NCBI RefSeq assembly: GCF_042242105.1
Contig: NC_092021.1
Span: forward strand, 6,746,355 to 6,810,354
DNA from: Pempheris klunzingeri
Lineage: Eukaryota > Chordata > Actinopteri > Acropomatiformes > Pempheridae
Length of the DNA stretch: 64,000 nt
Direction: 5' to 3'
In this document: piece after piece, positions 38,671 to 51,000 of the stretch
How positions within the stretch are numbered: the first letter of the stretch is position 1
Layout: every line of letters begins with the position of its first letter
Notes under the pieces: model-generated
Seen by the model: only the letters and a program-made list of their open reading frames with translations
Told to the model about the DNA's origin: nothing
The model's database searches: none
Position numbers and translations under genes: made by a program

Positions 38671-38929
38671 TGGTTATACAAAGTGCAGGAAGTGCAGGAC
38701 ACAAGAATCCAGGGCTCGTTTCCAGACTCCACTTTTGTGGAGACAACAAAAGGCTAGGTTAGGGAAAGATCATGATTTTGGTTAAATCTTAATTTAAAAA
38801 AATCTAATTTCTGAAGTCACTGCTGATTTTTTTTTTTTTTTTTTTTTTCTGTATTAAAACAGACAAACAGACTTTCCCTAACTTTACAAAATGCTGCCAG
38901 TACCTGAACATATACAGTATATTGGCTGA

Positions 38930-39060
38930 AAACACATGAACACTCACACTTAAGGTAATTTAGGGTAACTTAGAGTCACCAATTAACCTGCATGTCTTTG
39001 GACTGTGGGAGGAAGAGGAGTCCCAGGTTTAAACTGCAGTCGGCATTTAGTTCCCTTCAA
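38930..39060 (-). repeat. SINE-like fish repeat fragment, reverse orientation
   Basis: TAGAGTCACCAATTAACCTG and CATGTCTTTGGACTGTGGGA are the complement of the middle of the family at 7615 and 37810. Confidence 0.75.
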
Positions 39061-41241
39061 AATGTATTTGCAATTGCAAATTAGTTGGAAATATACAACA
39101 TCAGCCTAACAGTTAGCCGGGCTCTGTCCAAAGTAGACTAAGACAGGGATTTTTGACAGTGAAAAAGATTAAAAATGCTGTCTACACTCAGTTATCTTCA
39201 ACATTAACATGGTGTTGGCCTTTGGAGCAGTGATGACAGAATGGTGATTCCATACTTAATCGATTTGCAAAGCACAGTGGGCCATCATTGCTCACGATGA
39301 CGACTGGGATGTTTCTGCTTCTGAGACAAGTGTGTTATTGATCAACTCCAACTGGATACACCATACAGAGCACCATGTCATTATATATTTACCATATGCA
39401 TATATGCACACATGTGAAAGCAAGTTATAACCGTCACTGGTGAACCCCCCCCCCCCTACAGCTGTTTGAATCTTTTAACACATATAATCAGAAGTACAAA
39501 TTCCCACCCGCAGAGAGAGTCAGCACTGGTGTAAACATATCAAGTTTCACCACTAATTGTGAGCAGTTGTTTTCAGTTAGGGTTTTTGGATATGAATAAT
39601 CGTCCTCTAGTGTGATGTTAAAATGTGCTAACAAGATTTAACTCTATGTGATGTGGGACATTCAGTCCCACATTCATGACAGGCTTGTGCAGCAAAGTGT
39701 GCAAAACCAAATCAGAGAGTGGGGTTTTTCACTATTCATGCATGGTGATTGGAAATCTGTGTCTGCTGGTCAAAAAAATACTCCCTGTATCTGTCACAGT
39801 TGTTAATATTTACATTACATGGTCATAAATGTGTGGACAGCCGAGCATTTCATGTGGATGTCCAATCAGTTCTGACGGGAAATGTAGTTGGCACAATAAG
39901 TAATTCAGTGTGTGAATATTGGCAGAGAAAGTTAAGCTCTCCTGCTGCAAAATCTGTTGTTCTTCTGGCACCTGCGCTATCATTTAACATGTACAGTGAC
40001 GCCGAAAGGGCAAGGACAAACAGGCTATTTCATCTATTACATTTTGTGCAGAAGATATTACAGGATACATTTTACAGTGTTTTGGCTCACTCCGATATTC
40101 AGCCGCATTTATTCCAGTCAGAGTATACGGCCAAGGCTGCAGCTGCATTAACCGTGCATGAGGATATGGACGGCAGGAACCACCCAGAGCCTGAGCTGCC
40201 GGGAGCAAACAGGCATCTAGTGGTGCCTTTGCTCGAATTGCCGTCCAACGACAACAGAAAAGGAATCATTCTGATTTCAGCTTGGGCAGTTTTTGTTGGA
40301 TGCTGTCATCAACGCCAACCCCCAAAATTCTGAGTTTGGAAATGATGCATGAAACTTAATTTTACCAGCCGATTGATTTGTTTGTAAAACTTACATCCTG
40401 AATCGAGGATGACTCCAGGATTTCTTGCACGTGGTTTAACAGAGGGGACTAATTGGCCGAGATGAGGACAAATGATGGTCCAAAAAAATAACTACAGTTT
40501 TATTGTAGTGGATATATAAATATAAGGATAATCAGTTAAAGACCTGTGGGTGAGGATGGAATGATCTACTGTGTTGAAAGCTGTAGTTGGGTTGCTACAG
40601 CTATGGTCTCTTTCACAAAAACATACAAAGCTTTTAAAAGTACATTGCATGTTGTCTTAAATCAGCTTTCTTTCAAAAGTCTGTCCCAAATTCTGAAACT
40701 TGCACAACAGTGTTTTACCGTTTAACAAGAGTGATCCAGTCTTTTTTCTTTTTTCCACGTGAATGAGCACGTTACTGCTCATGGTGGCGTGACAGTGGTG
40801 AATTTAACATTTGCATTTTTAAAAAGTTTTTCCTATAAATGGGTGCATAACTCAGAAAATGACTTTGGAGTAATTGTAATGAATAAGAGGCTCTGCTTAC
40901 GGGGATATGTGGCCTCATCAGACTGTCTCGTAAATCATTTGTATACAAAGTCTGAGTGGCCCATGATGGCACATTGACCAAATGTCTAACAAGCTCCATT
41001 GTAAGGCTGTATGTGTTTAGGAATCTTATGATCTCTTACTTTCATACCGTTACCTTACTCTGGGGAAGAGGAACTTGCTTTTTTTTTTTTTTCTTTTTTA
41101 AATCCCATAGTTTTCAAAGGGGAAATGTCATCCAAACACATCCACCTTTGAAAGGATGTCAGTGTCGCTTATACTTCTGAACCTCTATAACCATTTCTTG
41201 TATTTGATTTAAAACAAGAAAGAAACAATCAGTTGCTCATG
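39061..41241. other. Intergenic with one unexplained long open frame
   Basis: Nothing recognisable except an open frame of 194 codons at 39749-40333 (+), listed under findings. It has no domain I recognise. Confidence 0.4.
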
Positions 41242-42023
41242 TTTATTAGAAAGTCTAATTCATTTTTATTTTCCCTATACCCAGATGAAACACAAATTTC
41301 AGGAAAACCAAATGAAACAAAAACAAAAACAGCTTGACAAGTACATTCCATTTCTCTGTAAATTGTGTGTTTGAGGCAGCTGATCCACAAGTGCACTTAA
41401 CACTACGTTAATGTTTTAGCACCCGAGCAGTTGGTCACTTTTAAATACACACACTGCCATACATGACTTGTGTAAACATTGCTATGAATTCTGTGACTGG
41501 AAAATAGTGAAGGAATGATTCCACAGGGATCAAGTGAGGTTGAAAACAGTATAAATCAAAAAAAGCCAATAATTCTATGTGAGTGTGGAATGTAAAAACA
41601 CGATATAAAAAAAGATTATGCATTATGCATATTCCTGCATGTACTGATTTATTGCTAATCTCTGTCCAAGATATTCATATATGTTTCTTGCTTAATTATA
41701 AGACTGCATTTTAAAAAATATGAAAACTCATATGATGCCATTGTTCTAGAAAACATGACCTTACAGAACTGAATGCACTCATCTCATCTGTAAAACAAAC
41801 ATACTATGTAGCACCAGGAAAACAAATCATGCAGCAAGTCGTGTTGCCTTTCTTGTTGTGAAAAAGACTACTTCAAGAATTTGGGGGATAGTCCATTTTT
41901 GTGGAATCCAGTGCAGCCACCATTGCTTTGGTATTGCATTCCTTACAGTATGGCCATTTTGGATGGTTCTCCTCATAATCCCCTGAACAGAGGTGAAAGC
42001 TGGCCATGTGTGTCACTTTTGTC
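41242..42023 (-). other. col6a3: col6a3 3' UTR
   Basis: Downstream of the TAG there are minus-strand AATAAA signals at 41648-41653 and 41242-41247; either could end the transcript. No other gene is seen in this stretch. Confidence 0.5.
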
Positions 42024-42064
42024 CTATGTTCTTATTGCAGCGATGACTCCTTGTTTGACAGGGG
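42024..42064 (-). CDS. col6a3: col6a3 terminal coding exon
   Basis: After a TTCATCACCAG acceptor, 41 bases encode [13 protein letters not shown] and a TAG stop, joining in phase to the Kunitz 2 exon. The human chain ends in a tail of similar length and pattern (PV..GVI), so this is preferred over reading through the Kunitz 2 donor. Confidence 0.85.
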
Positions 42065-45000
42065 CTGGTGATGAATAAAGAATCAAAACATGGTTAAACA
42101 TTTAATATGTAAATGAACTCTTAAATACTTCTACTACTACTACTACTAATAATAATAATACATTTTATACTTAATTCTAATTATAATAATTACTTAATCG
42201 CATTATATAATATTCTAGTAAACACTGTTGCATATGGTATGATTTTACTCTACATAGACTATGCTTCTGGCTGACTTCTAACCACAGTGTTACAGTATTA
42301 ATTTAAGTACAACTCTGTTTGTGGGTGTGCTGCACTGCTTGTCTAGTAATCTTGAGATTATTTGCTCTTGTATAGTTTCTATTTTTATTCTATTCTTACT
42401 TTTGTTTTGTACACTTTTTAACCTTCCTCTATTTTCTGTAATTATTCGGTCCCGTGCTGCTGAAACACCTGAATTTCCCCTTATCTCATCTTAAATTTAA
42501 GTTTCCTCGCTGCCGACTGATGGCAGCAAACACTGAAACAGCAAGAGCCATTAATTGAGTTAATGCCTCTCTTTGAGAAAGAGAAGGAGAGCGAAAGAGG
42601 TTCTGGTGCCGAGCCCCTGAGACACACGACTGAGCAAAACAAGCTGAGTTTCATAACTGTAAAGGCTATTACCAGCTTTTTGTGGTAATAAACTTTAACT
42701 TGGCGCAAGCTTTTTCCTCATCACTTCCTGTCAAGCCCCCAACAACAATATACTGATTATTAACTAGAGTAGGTTATCAGAACATGAGGAAAACAGTCTG
42801 TCATCACCTCCTTTCAGCATTCAGCAGCACATAGGATCAGTGTGAGGACACTGTCTGAGTGTCTGCATTTCTTTTATGATTTAGTGAGAAGCACCATGAA
42901 GCACAGAACAAATTAGGTCTCATTTCAAATATTCATGGCTGCCAGAGAGAACCAAGAGTCCCTCACTCTCTCTGTCTGCCATTTTGTAACTCTCTATTAA
43001 GGCTTATTTGTGTGTTGGGAGCATGAATAATGAAAGATCCTAATATCTCAATGTAAGAATAAGTAAAAGCCCTGTATTGAAAAGCCTTCTTAGGCAAAAG
43101 TGTCATCAGCAAAAAAGTAAAAGTACTCATTCTACAGAAGATCAACATATAAATATATGGCTATAGATTGTTATGCATCTATGTGTAAGCAGAATTCCAT
43201 TGTTGTAGCTCGATAAGGTGGACCTTGCTTTAAGTTATTTATACACATTAATTCTAGTCGAGTAGTACCCTGTCTAGAGATCAGGCCCCTCAGAAAAGAG
43301 AGAAAAAAGTTTGTGGAGTATGTTTTGGCCTGTGAAGTAAAGTAAACTGTGAAATAAACGTGGAGTAAAAACTGCAGTAGTAGAGTCGAATAAATAGCAG
43401 AAGACAAAAGTACTCAAGTAATGTACATGCATGTCAAAACTGTACTGTGCTTCTATCAGCGTGACTCATTCTTTATACTGTAGATGCTGTGCTGTCAATC
43501 AAAGCTTACTACTATGATTGATAATCTGAGACTTGATTTCTTGTTTCATGTATCTTCTGTTGCCATGCGACATATTCCACAGTTCTGCTTTCACCCAGGT
43601 CTTTCCTCTCGCATTGACAATACCTGACCACTGATACTGTGAAATTATCAATATGAATAGGACATGTACCTGGTTCTCCACAAGCCTTCACACACTGCTC
43701 ATGGGTGTCAAAGCGATTCTGGTTTCCACCGCAGCCTCCGTACCAGAAGCGTGTGCAGCTCTTGCTGGGGGCATCGAAGTGCCACTTGAGGACAAATTTG
43801 GCACAACTGCCTTCTTCTTTGGGAAGCTGGCAGATGTCCACAGCTGTAGAGGCCACTGTGAGGGAAGTGACAGTCGGGGAAAGTATGAGAACACATGCAA
43901 CAAGAGCAGCACAAATCTCAAGGCAAGGCTGTGTGCTTTAACTAATTGCATTAAATGACCCTTAAATATGAAAAACAATGCATGGTGCAATCAGTGGTGT
44001 ATATACCATTATGCATGATGACTAGTAATGAAGAGATGATGGCAATTCATTATTGTAATGCTTATGAGTGTTTCAAGAAAAGAACAAAAGCACTTCCATC
44101 ACAGCAGACTTTTGTTCTCCCACAATCATGGAAGCACATTACACACATTCAGCTGGAGTTCTATTATTGTGAATTAAGTGCCTTGTGACAATTTACTCCA
44201 ATGAATGACGAGGTCCTGACAAATTGAACTTGCTCCGTATGAGAACTGCTGCCAAAAAAAACAATGAACCAGTGAACAAGGCTTTCCATTCATTTTCTCT
44301 GTGGTTATGACTTGGCTCGCTCCTGTGACAAAAGCATAACTTTCTCATTTTTCCATGCTTGGCTTTTTACTTGTTGAATCAGTCATTAGATCATCTGAGG
44401 GGCAGTAGGAGGTGGGTGGGTTTGCTTTGAACACAAAGGACTTGTTGTTCTACAAAGTGAGCTGGTGGTTTGTGGAAATTGAAGTATGAAACAGTAATAT
44501 AACATGCAGTGTTGACTCGATGTACAGATATATGCCCAACATTGGGGGTGGTCTGAAAAGGTTTGATTCAAATCTTCTTTTGATGGACATGGATTTGCTC
44601 TTGTAAAGACAAGGAAGGAAGTGCTTTTTCTTTCCTATTGGCTAGCATTCGCATAGTATACATGTGCAACAGTGTATTACAAGGGAAAGAAGGGTGACAT
44701 AACACTGTCTGCCTACAGAAAACTGTTCACATGATATTTAGTGACTGTATATCAGGTCTCACCAGGATCCGGGAGGATCTGCACCTGTTCAACCTGCTGT
44801 ACGTTTGGCTGAGGCTCCGGCACTGTGGAAATATGAAAATGTGATTTCAGCTTAAAGGAACGGACTTTCACCAGCTGCTGAAAAACTATCAGGAGGATTT
44901 TCAACATGATGTCAAGGGCAAATGGATGACAACAGACATTTACTCATTTGCAATACTCGTCACAAATTATACACGTTTTCCCAATACCATGTGTGACATG

Positions 45001-48000
45001 AGACAATTTTACTATACCCACAAGATGAAAATATAAAATCTTATATCAGGAATAAGATATAATTTCCTTTAGCTTCTATGAATTGTTTGCTAACTACTTC
45101 CTCCTTAATGGCTGTTGCTAGGCCTGTTAAGCTTTCCATTCTCGCGCTGCATATATGATAAAGGTGGCAGACTTGTACAGCAATTTTGAAACGCGGCTTA
45201 ATTTTCACACTAAAGCAAACAAAACAATTTTTGAATTGAATTTCTAGACAAAGACCATGGATTTTGTCAGCCGAAACAACAACTGTCACCAGTAGATTTA
45301 ACGAGCCATACTTGGCCAGCAAGTTCTAATGCTAAAACTTTGAGTTAGTTGTAAAGTGGGTTTCCAAATGATATTCTAAAACAAAAGCATATAAAGTTAT
45401 GCACTTGCTAGCTACATACATAATATAGTGCTAAAAGATCGGCATGTTCCACAAGTCCCCGACAGAAAAACGCCCACCTCTGAGCCAGGTTTCTTCCCGT
45501 TAAAGGGGAGTTTTTCCTGCCGCTCTTGCCTAATATAAAATCTGATGCTGCTCATGTGGGGATTCTTGAATCCTTAATTTTGAATTCCTGAATCGTTGGG
45601 TTCCTCTCTTAATTAAAGAGTTTGGTCCAGACCACTCTTTATGGAAAACATCTTGAGATAACACTGTTATGAATTGGCGCTATATAAATAAAGATTGATT
45701 GATTGATTTAAGTCAGCATCCTCACCAGCTGATGATGATGATGTCAAAGACATGCAAATAAAGCTGCAGCATTGTAAGTGTACTTCAGGTTGCAGCAGTT
45801 AGTCCTTTAGTGCAGTGTTATAAATAATCACAAAACAATCACTTTAACATGACTGTTGGATGGTTTAAAAGCTTACTATCAAAAAACATACTTGGACTAG
45901 CAAGACAGAGGCTTGATTTACACCTTAAGGTTTGTATCTTTAAAACAGTATCCTTAATTTTTTACAAGAGAAATAAAACTGACTCAAAATTGACTTGTGC
46001 TATTCTAGACGACCAATTTGTTGGTTTTGTACCTGGAGTTGAAGCTCATAATATGCTGCATCATAAGACACCATCACACCAGAGGAGGGCACATTCCCCC
46101 AGAGGGCCTGGCACTGACAACCACTTACCTGACCTCATGCAGTTTTTCAAGCAGAGGGCCTCAGTGTCGAACCTATTTTCATTGCCTCCACAACCTCCAT
46201 ACCAGAACTGTGTACAGATCCCGTTCTGTCTGTCAAAGAACCACTTAGCCTGATAGTCTTTGCACGGCATTCCAGGGTCATAGTCAAGTGAGCATGGGTC
46301 TGCCAATTCATTAACTAGAACATGCAAAAAAAAAAAGGCAGTGATGGAGGACAGACAGAGAGAGAGGATGAGTTTGTGTTAAGAATAAATGTATATCTAC
46401 AAGATAGCAGTTATTGTGAGCTGTTAAAAAAGTTGCTGGTAATGAATAAAATCATATTAACAGCTTGAAGGTGTTCAACAGGGTCTAATGGGACAAAGGA
46501 AAGGGATTTCAATGTAATAGCAAAACATGCTAGATGGTTTAGGGTTCTTGCATTATTAAGAGCTTGGACATTTGGAAACTAAAAGTAGTCAGTAGAAAGA
46601 AATTGGTTTCAATATAGGTTTCCATGGGTGAATTGAAAAGTTAGTTTGTTATAACTACAGTTTCTATTTTATGTTAGTTCATATAGTTTTCCCAGAAATT
46701 ACCCCAAAAATCTTTCACAGCTACATATGAAAAATAAATCCACTGGTGTTTTAGTTGCAGTTAATTCTTTTCTGGGACAGCATAGTGTAAACTGCAGTGT
46801 GAGTAAAAACATGCTATGCGTCAGTGGGGCATCAACGTCCATCACTTACTGACTTTTTTCAAATGAAGACAGCACAGCTATTCCTTTAATCATAACTGAA
46901 TGATAGTAGGGCAGGTAAAGAAGCTCGCCTCCTCAAAGACCCTCTCATGTCTCATTTAAGTTTCCTGACTTCCTTAAGAAGCAGCAGCTGCAATCTATGC
47001 ACTATAAATCTTCTCCTTTGCTTCTTGTTCCTAAGAGCAATTTTTCTCCAAAGTGCCACAAATATTGCAGTCCTAACCTTTTCGTTTGTCAAAACATATT
47101 AAGGAAAAAATGTAATCTACAAACCAAGACTTGAGGAGTTTGAGCATTAATTTCCTAAATTTTCTGGAATGACTCACAGTGTATTTTGGCATGTACTGGT
47201 GTGATTAATAACACATTTCTGTAGTAGTTGACTTGAAGTTTTGCTGCATTACAGAATGGCACTTTATATTCTTTGAGTTCAACCATCAGGTTTTATTCAA
47301 ATGACTAATATTCTGCCTTGGAAACCCGGCCAAACACAACTATATGGAGACTGTTAGCATCAATGCAGAATCTTCTGCTAAACAAGTTGTGTAATTTCCA
47401 AATTCCAAAATACAGATCACATGATAAATTATACATAATCCACACACATGTATATACACATGCATGCACAGTCACTCACCAGTTTCTGGTTTTTCCAGTG
47501 GTGTGGTATTTACAGTGCTGGTTCCTTGGCTGGCCGGCTTATGCTCTGGTTTAGGCTCTGGCTTATGCTCTGGTTTATGCTCTGGTTTATGCTCTGGCTT
47601 ATGCTCTGGTTTATGCTCTGCTGCTTCTGTCAAAGTGAAACCAACAGTCATGGAGCAGCTGCGATAATGGAACAAAGTCTGTAAGCTAATTCTAATTTTT
47701 GCTTTAGTTTAGCTTAGTTTATTTATTTGAACAAATGACATCCCCCACCGCTCCTCAAACTATAGTAAGTAAAAGAAAAGAAGGAACATTTATCTAACAT
47801 TTTCACTTTTTGACTGTTTCAAAACAAAGCATCAAAGTAGGTTTTAAAACCCAGAAATCAAGTTACCGTTAACCAACATATTTAGAATGCTCCTGTTTGT
47901 GGTGTGGGGAAGGAGAACTATTGCTTAATGCTCTTTTCAATAATATACCATCTTGTGTGATAAAAAGTAAGCGTACAACATATTTGTGTAGGTGTGTTTA

Positions 48001-51000
48001 TGGACTTACTGGTAGTGATGATGCCTTTGAGGGTGGAGACAGTTTGACCCTCTGCAGTGTGGGCAGTGACCACAGCATGGTAAGTTTGAGTGCTCTCCAA
48101 GTTGTCCACAGAAAGTTCTGTGCCTGACACGTTGGTCTTCAGCACCAGGGCATGATCGTGCAACCGTGTCACCACTACCTCAAAGTACACAAACAGCTTG
48201 GGGTCTGGGCTGGTCCAGCGCAGTTTCAAACTGCTGGAGGTGACGTTTGAGACGTGCAGCTCATCTGTGTCTGAGGGGGCAATTCATAGTTGTGTCACGG
48301 CAGGACAATGCACTATTAAAAAGGCCAGTAGCTACTGTTGAATGGATGTCAGTGACACTAAGATTATGCTACTATTCATGTTCAGTCATAATTTAACACG
48401 TTGTTTTTTAGTTCTTAAGTGCCTCATGAGTCTGAGAAGAAGCGTGAATACTGCTGGGTAATGATTTATGGGCAGCCTGGTGTAGCGGTTAGCTCTGCAT
48501 GACCACATCAAGCAGCAGCAGTGTTAAATTTGTTTTAGTACATCCAAAGTTTTACCTTTGTGCTTTCTTTGATGGACTGCTTGGTGATTTTCATGTTTCT
48601 GATATTTCCTGTTAATGCAGCATAAATAATGAATGGAACCATTAATTTCTCCAATATATTATATTCAACAACCAATGATATGGCATAAAAATATTGCAAC
48701 ACTTACTCTTGTTGGTGTGATGATGTGAAGGGATTTTTTAGAGGCTGGTCACTCTGGAACCACTTGCAGTTTTTAGAGACTTCGGGGGACATGTAGAAAG
48801 CATTTTCAACTGGAAAGAAACAACATAGAACACCATATGTCACTCACATGACCAATGCGATTAAAATAGTAAATAAAAGGACATGCAATGAAATTGATTG
48901 ATTCACAGATTTACATCTCTCTTGAACTTACTGCTGATGTACTTTGGCAGCAGCTGGCCAAAGTTCTGGATGTGCTTGTCGTAAAATTGTGAGATGCTGT
49001 CCAGACGCTTGAAGAAGACGTCCGATGGCTCACTGGCCATGCGTGACAAGACACGAGCATCTCCAGCTCTCAACTTCTCACCCACACCTAGGATGACCAA
49101 GAAGTAGCCTCTGCACTTGACCTCAGTGGCAATACGCACCAGCTGTTCCTCCTCTTCTTCCACACTTCCTGTGACAAACAGCGTCAGTACTTTCCTGTTG
49201 CGTTGTAGAGGCGCCTTCTCAAACACGTGCTCCACTGTTGTTTCAATAGCTGCTGCCAGTGCCCGGCCTCCCTCTAACTGCGGTGTCTTCTCCAGCAGAA
49301 ATTTGACAATATCCTGAGCTGAGTGGTGCTCCGTCAAGCCAATATCCACATGGATGGGAGAGCCAGTTTTGTTGTTGATGAACTCGTAAGGTGCTTGCTG
49401 GATAACAGACACTCTGGCATGGTGAACGGATGATGTGGGATTTGAAGACACTTGTAGCTGTTCCACTATGTGCGCTATGTAGCGTTTGATCTCTGTAAAA
49501 ACTGTTGGGTAGGTTGACTCAGAGCTGTCCATAACAAAAGCCATGTCGATGTCTACATCCGTGGTGAAAGACCTCCTATCTCGGCTGGACAATGGGGGCA
49601 CATAGTCACACATTTGGTCCGGAGTGCAGACGTCTAAAAAGGAAAACGCGTAATGTAACTTTCAGTGGAGGTAATGTATTTCTAATCAACAAAAGGTGTA
49701 GCAAGACTGTTCTTAAGCCAGGGTACTGTACTTCTGATATAATAGTTATATCACACAAGCTTGAAAATATACTGACATTAGCATATATCATTTCTCTAAA
49801 TATAAAAATCTTGCAATGTTTCTTTGCTTATCCTTAAAATGTGAATGAAATTAGATAAAATAATGAAAAATACAAAAAATCACTAATTTTCAGAACAGAA
49901 ATAGAATCACCACTTTTTCACAACGATTGGATGTGTGAGGCAACAAATGTTCCTATTTTTAAAAAAAAAAAAAAAAAAATTGGGATTTTAGTGCACAGAA
50001 TTCTTACCAAAGCAGACATGGCAGTTCATAACCTTTTGGATGACTGAGTTGTACTGAGCACTTCCAGGGTTAGGTAGGACCATTACCTGTGCTAGTGCTG
50101 TGTTGTTGACCTGGTGTACAAAGTGAAGCGAAAAATGTTAAAAATACAATACACACCTTTATTTATTTATTCATTTAGAGAAAATCACTATAACTATGAC
50201 TTATAAAGCTATGGATGGCAAAGTATCCCTTTAAGATAGAAGTTTAAGATAAGAGGTTTGTTTTACCTGCAGTGCTCTGCTGAGTGCTCTATCCTCACGA
50301 CTGACCAAGAAAAGAGTTGCAATTCCAGCATCATGGAGGCGAAGAGCTGCATTAGTAAGTGGTTGTGCCTGACCGGCTGGCCCACCAACAAAGAAGATGG
50401 CCACCTTCCTCATGAGGAAACCACTACGCACTCTCTTGAAGGTGTTCTGGGCCACAAAGCTTATGGCTGTCTCCAAGCTGCGCTTCTTTTTGGTCTGCAG
50501 GGTCTGCAGTCCCTCAATTTGCTGCAACAAAGCGCGTTTCTTCATTGCATCAGCGAACCGGACCACAGTGGTCACTTCGTGGTTGAACAGGGTCAAAGCA
50601 ACACGAGCTCCTCTTGGACAGTTGCTCTCAGAGATAGTGATGTCTCTGACTAGGCGAAGGACTGTGTCACGCATGTTGTTGAAGTTAGGGCGGCTAGTGT
50701 CCTGAGAGACATCCAAGGCAAAGGCCAGCTCAGTGGGGTAGAGCGGGCATTCCAGCTTACCTAAAGATGCACACATAGAGGATTTTGTTGTCTCTGTAGC
50801 AGTATAGTCATTCAAACCGTTACTTTGTAATTAACACTATTTTTTGTACTCACCATAACAGCAAGCTGGTAGGCAAAAAGAAGACAAAATGTAGTGAGAC
50901 ATTTTTGTAGCACATAACATCATTACTTTCCACTGTCATAGAATTACATTGTTCATAGTTATCAAATTATACTCACGACAGTTGTCCCTGATTTTCTTGA

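Noticed and set aside
43512..43669. Read-through extension of the Kunitz 2 exon to a stop at 43512
   Set aside because: The exon has a good GT donor in the right phase, and an in-phase terminal exon at 42024-42064 matches the known C-terminal tail. A 33-base intron to the next AG would be too small.
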